Program-made: the position numbers and the translations under genes
DNA from: Liolophura sinensis
Taxonomy: Eukaryota > Mollusca > Polyplacophora > Chitonida > Chitonidae
Reading direction: 5' to 3'
Assembly: GCF_032854445.1 (NCBI RefSeq)
Contig: NC_088305.1
Location: forward strand, 20,199,717-20,263,716
DNA length: 64,000 nt
Part shown: in pieces, positions 55,908 through 64,000 of the stretch
How the letters are laid out: each line of letters opens with the position of its first letter
Numbering within the stretch: position 1 is the stretch's first letter
The notes under the pieces: model-generated
Database searches by the model: none
What the model was told of the DNA's origin: nothing
Seen by the model: only the letters and a program-made list of their open reading frames with translations

Positions 55908-56036
55908 TCTGCAAGCAACCTGCGGATGGTCGTGGGTTTCCCCCGGGCTCTGCCCGTTTTCCACCCACCATCATGCTGGCCGCCGTCGTATAAGTGAAAT
56001 ATTCTTGAGTACGGTGTAAAACACCAATCAGATAAA
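55908..56036 (+). mobile_element. SINE-A 3' half, left arm of an inverted pair
   Basis: CAAGCAACCTGCGGATGGTC through GTACGGTGTAAAACACCAAT and a short tail. It is immediately followed, tail to tail, by a minus-strand copy. Confidence 0.9.
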
Positions 56037-56200
56037 TTTATTTATTTATTTATTTGATTGGTGTTTTCCCACGTACGGCCGGAGGGGAAGCCAGCATGAG
56101 CTGGACTTGAACTCACAGCGACCGCATTGGTGAGAGACTCCTGGGTCATTACGCAGCGCAAGGGCGCTAACCAACTGAGCCACGCAGGCCCGTCCAAACA
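56037..56200 (-). mobile_element. SINE-A with internal deletion, right arm of an inverted pair
   Basis: TTTATTTATTTATTTATTTG ATTGGTGTTTT jumps directly to CCCACGTACGGCCGGAGG, so about 110 bp of body is missing. It then reads through the B box to GAGCCACGCAGGCCC. Confidence 0.9.
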
Positions 56201-56739
56201 GATAAATAAATAAATAAATCTTACAGTGTACTGAAACGCATAAAACATATTACACAGTAAAGATTAAATATAATCTAAATATCACATCCCTCCCCCCCCA
56301 AAAAAAAACAATAGAAGATTTATTTTCATCACCCCCCCCCCCTCCAGAACAATATTTAGGGTACGTACACTTTACAGTGCAATAGTCCATTTATGGTACA
56401 TTGGCAGTTCTGTATGAATAATACATAAACTTTATAGGTTAAAGGTTAAATTACCCCTCTCCAGCAGGAGATACTGGAGTAATAAATGTGATTATACAGC
56501 ATGAACGGGCACTTTTATCTTTGAGGGCAATGCTAATATTTCACCTTCTTATATAAATAATAAACACTATTGGGAATGGGACATTCGTTGCTAAATTTGT
56601 ACAAAGGGTGTAGAGAAACTAATCAGATATTTACAGTATATGTTGACAATTTGACTATGAACGACCTGTGGGAAGACAGTTGAATATAGGCGACTCTCTG
56701 AAAAGATGTAGACTAATATTAATAAGTCCTTCCATAAAA

Positions 56740-57190
56740 ATGCGTAAAATTCTTTTGTGAGTATGGACGGAGCGTCCCGAATATCTCTGCTTCACCTCGC
56801 TTCATAATTGTCCATAATTCCAAGCACAGGCGTAAATGTGGACGGAGTGTCCATAATATCTCTGCGATACTCCGTGTTTAATTTCAGGAACAGGGGTAAA
56901 TATGGACGGAGTATCCAGAACATCTCTGCTTCACCCTGCTTCATAATTGTCTTTAATTCCAGGCACAGGGGTAAATATGGACAGATTGTTCGTCATATCT
57001 AGTACTCTGCTTCACAATTGTCCATCATTACAGGCACAGGGGTAAATGTGGACGGAGTGTTCGTCATATCTATAGCACCGTGCTTCATAATTGTCTATAA
57101 TTCCAGGCACAGGGGTAAATATGGACGGATTGTTCGCCATATCTAGCGTTCTACTTCATAACTGAGTTTAATTCCAGGCACAGGGGCTGT
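56740..57190. repeat. 64-75-bp minisatellite, about 6 units
   Basis: ATTCCAGGCACAGGGGTAAA, TATGGACGGAGTGT, CATATCTCTGCTTCAC and TTCATAATTGTC recur with spacings of 75, 64, 75, 71 and 73 bp. Confidence 0.9.
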
Positions 57191-57199
57191 ATCAATACA

Positions 57200-59590
57200 A
57201 TCGGCACTTTGGATATCTGAACAGTTGCAATGAAAGTGCAAGTGAGATAAATACTTTCAATCAACAAAAACTGATAAAATAACAATGTACACAATTTGAA
57301 TAATGGTAAATACTAGTAATAAAGACAATATTATTGTTACAATGCAGATTAAATTCACACGCCTACAACATAGCTTGTGTCTTTCCGGCATCAATGAAAA
57401 CTGTTATCTCCTATTCTTTTCGTTAATGCGCTTAATTTCTTACATTATATACTTTCTTTTAATTCTTTGGGGTTGTGTTTAGTTAACGCAGGTATAAGGA
57501 AATACTGGCCTGGAACCTCCATTAAGCTTCACCATTGGCACACGAATGACGACGTTTATATTGAGAACATGGCCGGTATTACACGATATATGAATACTGA
57601 TTTCATTCTTTCGCCTTAAGCATTCCTTCTATCTTCCAAGCATCACTCAAAACTGTTGACTGCTTCTCTTTGCATGTGTCCGTCCTAATTTTGTACTTTG
57701 TACACTTTCTTAGATGTTTGGTTGTTTGTATTGAACGTTGTTTTGAGAATTGTCCTTGCGATTGTTTACCTGGAACGCATAGTTTGGTTGGCGACTGGTA
57801 CACGAATGTCTATCTTAACTGGATTCCGACATTGAATATATGTATATATTGGTTTGTGTTGGTGACTATCTGGATTCAGTTGATTAAAAATCAATATGCT
57901 AATTAGATTCGATCATATTTTCCTGCTTTATGCATTCGTGGTGAGTGACATAATAATGTTTCCGTAAACACGGCATGCCTTTTTTTTTTGGACATATATA
58001 TATATTTTATTTACTAATTTTATTGCTAATTATGTTTTATCGTGATATAGTCTCAATTTGCGTGCGCATGCGCAAATATTTTGAAAGTTTAACGAATTTA
58101 ACTTGTATGGTTTATTTTATATTTTTACCAGTATACATACTCAAGAGTGAGAAATGAAATGCCTCGAAATCTTTCGTCCAAATGTTTCGTTCCTAAATAA
58201 TACATGAGTCCTTAAGAAGGTGCATAATAACCCGAAGACCCATAGCAGTCTTTCCAGCAAATGCCAACAAGGAAGACAAGGGATGCCAAGAATTAAATTA
58301 GACAGACCGGAGTTCTCCATCGTGGGAGATAGAAATTATTAGTCATTTTCAGGAATAAAAAATCATGGTTTGTATCTCTCACTGAAATAAAAACTGTCGA
58401 TTTGCCTCACATAGCGACTATTCTATGCCATTTACATCTGGAGCTTGCCAACTTCAAAGTGATACTGACTTCTTTTATCTTAGTAAATAGTTTCTTTGGT
58501 ACTGTTATATCGAATAAAGCCCTATATACGACAGGTATTTCCTTTTTTCCCATTTTTCAAAACGTCCGAATTGTGTACAATTAGATTATAAAAATTCAGC
58601 TTGAATATTGGTTACATATTTGAGCTATTTGTAATAGCTCTCAAAAACAGGGGGGAAGCTATAGCCATTTTGCTCAATCTGCGAGGCATGCACAATCGAT
58701 AAAATTACCCCGCAAATGGATCGCAAGAGGCGAATAAACAAATCTGCGAAACTCAGAGACCATTGTAGGGCAATGTAATAGCGGAAGACACCATTACAAA
58801 TAAGATAATAAGGCTCTAGTAGAATTGCCAGACTCCATCACTCAGAAACAGACGCTTATGTGACATGTGTGGTCCGTTTTGGCGTGCCTCTGAGGTACAG
58901 TATCGTTTCTCTGCTTGCCGACTTGAGCTCTTACAACTCTCCTATATGATATGAGAAAAACCCTCCTTACTAAGCTAAATATGATAGGTGAAGTGTCCAC
59001 ATATCAGTTCAGTTCGTCAACCCTTGAAACAAAATGCAAAGTCAAATTAACAAAGACCGGTTTTATTAATAAAAATTTGCATCTCTTAAAATTGTATGAG
59101 AGGTTTGGGGATTTTGCTTAAGTTTTTATCAAATAGGAAGTCTATAAATAGGGTAATATATTTTTAGGCCAGCTTAAACTAATATTATGAACAGGACAAA
59201 AACCACATATTACTGAATCCAAGCGGTGTGAGGCAAGTGTAGCACCGGGATGCATCCCAGCACGTGGAATTATCCTTAGAGTTTGATCTCAGATGGGGTG
59301 CGACGTAAAATGTATAGTTAAGAATAGCAGTGTTTCACATGTAATTCGCAATGTAGTACATCTCATGCATTTCAGCGAAGTAGCCTTTCTCACGCCAGTA
59401 TTTCGCATAGCCGTTTATCCCACGCCAGTATTTCGACGTTACAGTATTTCTCATGCCAGAATAGCGGCCATAGTCCATTTCTTCTAGCGAGTCGTCTATA
59501 TTCAGCTGTTTGTAAAATCAGCCATACTGGCTACCGAAATTGCCGTTAGTCAGTGACACGTAACAACTCAAGCTGTACATATTGATATGC
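57200..59590. other. Gene-free stretch
   Basis: AT-rich. Hydrophobic open frames at 57670-57906 and 57975-58157 have no homologous look and no splice context. Confidence 0.45.
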
Positions 59591-59599
59591 TGAAAGTCC

Positions 59600-60315
59600 G
59601 TATTATTACAAACTACATGTCACATACTGCACACGTCTCAATGATGTCACATACAGTACACATGTCTCACTGATGTCAGATACTGTACACGTCTCACTGA
59701 TATCACATACTGTACAAATGTCTCACTGATGTGATATGCTGTACACACGTCTCATTGATGTCACGTACTGTTCACATGTTTCACTGATGTCAGATACTGT
59801 TCACGCGTCTCACTGATATCACATACTGTTCACATGTCTCACTGATGTCACATACTGTACAAATCTCTCACTGATGTCAGATACTGTACACATGTTTCGC
59901 TGATGAATCATACTGTACACATGTCTCACTGATATCACATACTGTTCACATGTCTCACTGATGTCAGATACTGTTAACATGTCTCACTGATGTCAGATAC
60001 TGTTCACACGTCTCACTGATATCACATACTGTAAACATGTCTCATTGATGTCACATACTGTTCACATATCTCAATGATGACACATACTGTACCCATGCCT
60101 CAATGATGTTAGATACTGTACACACGTCTCACTGATATCACATACTGTACACACGTCTGACTCATGTCACATACTGTACACACGTCTCATTGATGTCACA
60201 TACTGTTCACACGTCTCAATGATGTCACATAATGTACACGTCTCACTGATATCACATACTATTCACGTGTCTCACTGATGTGGCATACTGAATACATGTT
60301 TCACTGATGTCCCAA
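59600..60315. repeat. 29-bp minisatellite, about 24 units
   Basis: The unit is roughly CACATACTGTACACATGTCT plus CACTGATGT. Each contains a TGTACA or TGTTCA core and most an ACATGT palindrome. Divergence is spread evenly along the array. Confidence 0.95.
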
Positions 60316-60824
60316 TAAAACATTTACGATGTATAAACTTAATCCATTGAACAAAGAAATCACATCTTTTGAAGTGTGCGTTCTAACGTGAAATTTTTTC
60401 TACAACCGCAGACTTCCATCGGCTGTCATGTCTTTTATGTGCGCAGAAGTAGCACTGAAGGTCCATTGTGGCGTCTGTGAAGTGATTGGTCGGATCCGGG
60501 ATAACGAGCTAGAGGATATAGCACTGAAAGTTATGTGAGAAGGAGTGGTGGAGTCTAAGAAGTCTGTATAGTTGTCTAAACGATATTGAACAAGTCATTC
60601 ACAATACTGTTTAATTAGCCTTTTACCTTTTTAGTTCCAGCCCTGTGGCATGTCTTTGTACCAAGGTACTGCGTGTGCATGCCTGCATTGTTCTCGCTGC
60701 TACATGAAATGTGTTTCCAGATGGCTTTTAAACCTCATCTTTTTACTAGCACGTCAAGGGGAACTCGTGTGCTCAAAGGTTTCTCAGCCATGAGGAAAAT
60801 TGCGGGTTTTAGCATCGCATGACT

Positions 60825-61740
60825 TTGATACAACATTGTTGTCCTTTACTATCACCATTGTTGTCTTAGATACAAAATTGTTGTCCTTGACCGTCAAAGT
60901 TGTTGTCTTAGATACAACATTGCTGTCCCTTACCGCCACCGTTGTTGTCTTAAATACAAAATTGTTGCCCTTGACCGTCAAAATTGTTGCCTTAAATACA
61001 ACATTACTGTCCCTTAGCGCCACCGTTGTTGTCTTAGATACAAAATTGTTGTCCTTGACCATGAATATTGTTGCCTTAGATACAACATTGCTGTCACTTA
61101 CCGCCACCGTTGTTGTCTGAGATACAAAATTGTTGTCCTTGATCGTCAAAATCGTTGTCTTAGATACAACATTGCTATCCCTTACCGCCACCGTTGTTGT
61201 CTTAGATACAAAATTGTTGTCCTTGACCGTCAAAATTGTTGTCTTAGATACAACATTGCTGTCCCTTACCATCACCATTACAGTGTTGAATACAACAATG
61301 TTGACCCTTACCATAACTATTATTGTCTTCGATACAACAATGTTCTCTCTGCCATTATCGTCTTTGATATAGCACTGTGGAGTAACCTGTGGGTGGTCGT
61401 GGGTTTCCCCCGGGCTCTGCCCGGTTTCCACCCACCATAATGCTGGCCTCCGTTGTATAAGGGAAATATTCTTGAGTACGGCGTAAAACACCAATCAAAT
61501 AAATACACAAACAATATTGTGATCCCTTGCCATCACCATCATCAATATTGATACAACATTGTTGTCCCTTACCGTCACCATTATCGTCGTTGATACAACA
61601 TTGTTGTCCCTTACCGTTACCATTTTCGTCTTTGATACAACACTGCCATCCCTTACCGCCACCATTGTCGTGTTTAACGCGACATTGTACTCCCTTACCA
61701 TTGTCGTCTTTGAAAAAACATTTTTACCCATTAACATTAC
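60825..61740. repeat. 42-bp minisatellite with an 84-bp alternating dimer, interrupted by a SINE
   Basis: Unit 1 contains GATACAACATTGCTGTCCCT TACCGCCACCG; unit 2 contains GATACAAAATTGTTGTCCTT GACCGTCAAAA. They alternate from about 60890 to 61290, then drift. A SINE-A copy splits the array at 61383-61510. Forty-two is a multiple of three, so both strands remain open (plus TTLLSLTATVVVLD, minus KTTTVAVRDSNVVS), but frames start without ATG and run into SINE sequence. Confidence 0.95.
61383..61512 (+). mobile_element. SINE-A 3' half inserted in the 42-bp array
   Basis: GTGGGTGGTCGTGGGTTTCC, CCGGGCTCTGCCCGGTTTCC, ATGCTGGCCTCCGTTGTATA and GTACGGCGTAAAACACCAAT plus AAATAAATACA. Array units continue on both sides. 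Confidence 0.92.
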
Positions 61741-61759
61741 GATTATCGTCGTGCTTTTA

Positions 61760-62835
61760 TTGGGTATCTGGCATCGGAAAAAAATGCGACTACGTTAATG
61801 TTCATGTATTACGTTTATTAAGACGCATTTAACTTACAAACATTAGTTTGCCGTGAAACTAAATGTGCACAACGATCATGTGGCCAATTTGCCAGCTGGT
61901 AGTGAATGATCAGGTAAAAAAGAGAACATAAACAAGACATGCCGGGTCGACAATCACAGCAATGTCGTCAGAATACCGTGAGTCCGCCGTAAAACGTAAC
62001 TCTGTCCAAAATCAAAGGAACAAAACGGGGCTGAAAGGATGAAGCCGATAAAGCGGTGGGATTTCCTTAGATCAAACCCGCCATGTTTTCTGATGCACGC
62101 TGGATTCGTTGTTTCATTTCAATAGTCCCTTTGATCAATATGCCAGATACATGTGTTTACAGGCCAATTCCGCGTTCCAATAATACCGCGTCATAAACAA
62201 GGCAACACCGCGAATGACCATGCATTCGACAGTGAAGTGCTGATACAGTCTTATTAAGAGAGTAGCTCCTTGATGTGTTCACTCATTACTGTTAACACCG
62301 ACAAGCCGTGGATTCGACGTTAGCGGAAACACGCGGTTATCTATGCTTCGTACGTTGTATTAAGATTTCAGTATAAGAAAGTTGTAAAACTAACGTACAG
62401 CATTACATCTAAGCAACATCACATTGAGCTGGAGCGTTGTTGGTATAAGAGAAAAGCAATTCGGCTTATTTATTAAGTTTCGAAAGAGTATTGTTTTCTT
62501 CATAGATCCTAAACAATGCTGCCATCTAGCAGGACGTCACAAATAGTGTACACGATAGGTTCACGAAATATACATCAACCAGAACGATTTTACAATGAAA
62601 AGACTTGAAATAGGCAAGTAAATGTAAAACACCGAAGGTGAATGCTCGGTCTCCCGTTTACGTCCCCTGATACACACGACGTCTATTACTTGGTGATGAC
62701 ATATGTTTTGATAGTTTTATGTTTGAAAATCTATAAACGGGCAAAATCCATTACATATAGAAGGGAGTAATGTACAGATAAATATTTAAGCCTTAACGTA
62801 CGTTCAGTAGGCCTGTCTCGTGATGGTTGGTCTTA
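61760..62835. other. Gene-free stretch
   Basis: No supported exon or repeat. Confidence 0.5.
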
Positions 62836-62837
62836 TT

Positions 62838-62950
62838 TATCCATTTATTTATTTACAAGACAAATTCTATTTATATTTAACGCCACACTGAAGAACTTAA
62901 ATTTTCACTTAAATGATGGTTAGTTTTATGGATGGAAGAAACCGCATAGC
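62838..62950 (-). mobile_element. SINE-like 3' fragment, diverged
   Basis: TTTATCCATTTATTTATTTA, TTTAACGCCACACTGAAGAA, AAATGATGGTTAGTTTTATG. Resembles the TAACGCCACA-type end at 13.93 kb more than SINE-A. Confidence 0.5.
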
Positions 62951-62954
62951 TGGC

Positions 62955-64000
62955 GCATAGCGTATAGCTGGCGTAAAACAAAACTGGCTTGATATGTGTC
63001 TGGTCCTGAATGGGACAGATTGTTTACGATTTTGTCATTTTTATATCGTCTTTGTGGACATTTTCTTTAAATTAAAAGTACGTTCATGAGTTTTCATTAG
63101 TTTGACAAAAGCATTTAGTAATATTAAGCGTTTCGTTCCAATGGCAATGTTTCACATTGACAAGTACCAATGGCGCGGATCTTCTACATCAGCAGTGGCA
63201 CCCTATAAATACCAACATCTGCTGGACAAAAATTTCAACAGGACGTATTTTTTTAACTCCTGTCAGTTTCATTTCTACATGAATTTGGAAACAGGAATAA
63301 ACCTTACCTGATTAGATCGTCTAAGCCTGATGCCTCTGTAAGATGACCTTAGTCGTTATCAACAGCTGCTGGTTGTAACGGTAAAATTGTCTTCCACCAT
63401 TAAGTGCGGCCAGGATTGGTTTCAAAAGGTCAACTGGTAATTCACAGCTCTAATAGCAATCCTTAATACCTCTAGTGTTCGGTACCACAAGAAGAAAAAA
63501 TAAAAAAATGTAAAAAAAACAAAACCATAACATAAAAACAGCGTAATATCAAATCTTTTGAGTTGACTTTGCGACGATTTTAGGGAAGGTGTCGATCCTG
63601 TTGGTTGAATCGCGCGAAATCACCAGATACCAGGCAAAAAACAACCGCAAGTCGCGATCGGTTACAGCTGGCTGGACGTCACAGCTCTCTCAAGGAGAAC
63701 CGGCAACTACCTGGAGATACATAGATTTTCCACTTAAAGGCGGTCATTTGCCAGGATGTTCAAGCAACCCGTTGGCTTAGTCTCCAGGGCGCTGGTTTGT
63801 TCTCTCTCTCGCTCTCTTTCTCTCTCTACCTTGCCCCGTTGATATTGATTACTTGGACCAATGCCTCCCACTTTCCAGATTAGACGTGGTAAAGAATTCG
63901 TTCCACAGCGTACACCTGAAGAACGGACAGGTTTCACGGGTGAAGCATACTCCACACATCGAGGGACAGGACCGTCGGCAAACATTCGCTAATCGCTACG
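62955..64000. other. Gene-free right end
   Basis: No gene recognised. A short CT-rich tract (TCTCTCTCGCTCTCTTTC) is at 63801. The last 200 bp are somewhat GC-richer and could be the edge of a feature continuing outside the window, but nothing is identifiable. Confidence 0.4.

Noticed and set aside
60784-61494. A 236-codon minus-strand open frame
   Set aside because: It starts at a non-ATG codon inside a SINE tail and continues through a 42-bp tandem repeat.

Overview
The window looks like AT-rich, repeat-dense nuclear DNA from a lophotrochozoan, most likely a mollusc. Three things point that way. There are about 30 copies or fragments of one tRNA-headed SINE ending in a CGGCGTAAAACACCAATCAAATAAA-type tail. 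There are several copies of a second tRNA-derived SINE of the RUDI/V-SINE type reported from molluscs. And there is an intron-rich gene with metazoan splice sites. There are no bacterial-style operons, rRNAs, canonical tRNA genes or CRISPR arrays. Species assignment is inference only.

One protein-coding gene can be reconstructed with confidence. A class B1 (secretin-family) GPCR, closest in recognisable features to parathyroid-hormone receptors, lies on the minus strand from 24798 (first exon found) down to the stop codon at 10223. Twelve coding exons join with matching intron phases into 565 codons. They cover the six-cysteine hormone-binding ectodomain, all seven transmembrane helices and a long Ser/Thr-rich cytoplasmic tail. 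Only the signal-peptide/5'UTR exon or exons are missing. They must lie upstream (above 24.8 kb); a weak candidate is at 36.01-36.06 kb. The introns carry SINEs, and one carries a 24-bp minisatellite that starts at the splice donor of the TM5/ICL3 exon.

Layout: 0-10.2 kb is gene-free (three perfect CRE palindromes near the left end, an ATGT microsatellite, one SINE and one MITE). 10.2-24.8 kb is the receptor gene. 24.8-64 kb has no recognisable intact gene and may be 5' intron of the receptor plus intergenic DNA. It is dominated by tandem arrays: a 31-bp array at 30.8-32.1 kb, GA at 34 kb, a 45-bp higher-order array at 41-41.9 kb, AT at 52.6 kb, a 64-75-bp array at 56.8-57.2 kb, a 29-bp array at 59.6-60.3 kb, and an alternating 42-bp dimer array at 60.8-61.7 kb with a SINE inserted in it. 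It also holds a nested SINE-in-SINE insertion, a small MITE family and a decayed Tc1-like transposase fragment. Most long open frames in this half are by-products of tandem repeats or SINEs.

No novel multi-gene system is visible. The most interesting signals are the complete receptor reconstruction, its Tyr-to-Phe change at the end of TM7, the minisatellite built of splice-donor-like units directly after an exon, and two higher-order minisatellites whose unit lengths are multiples of three and which stay open on both strands.
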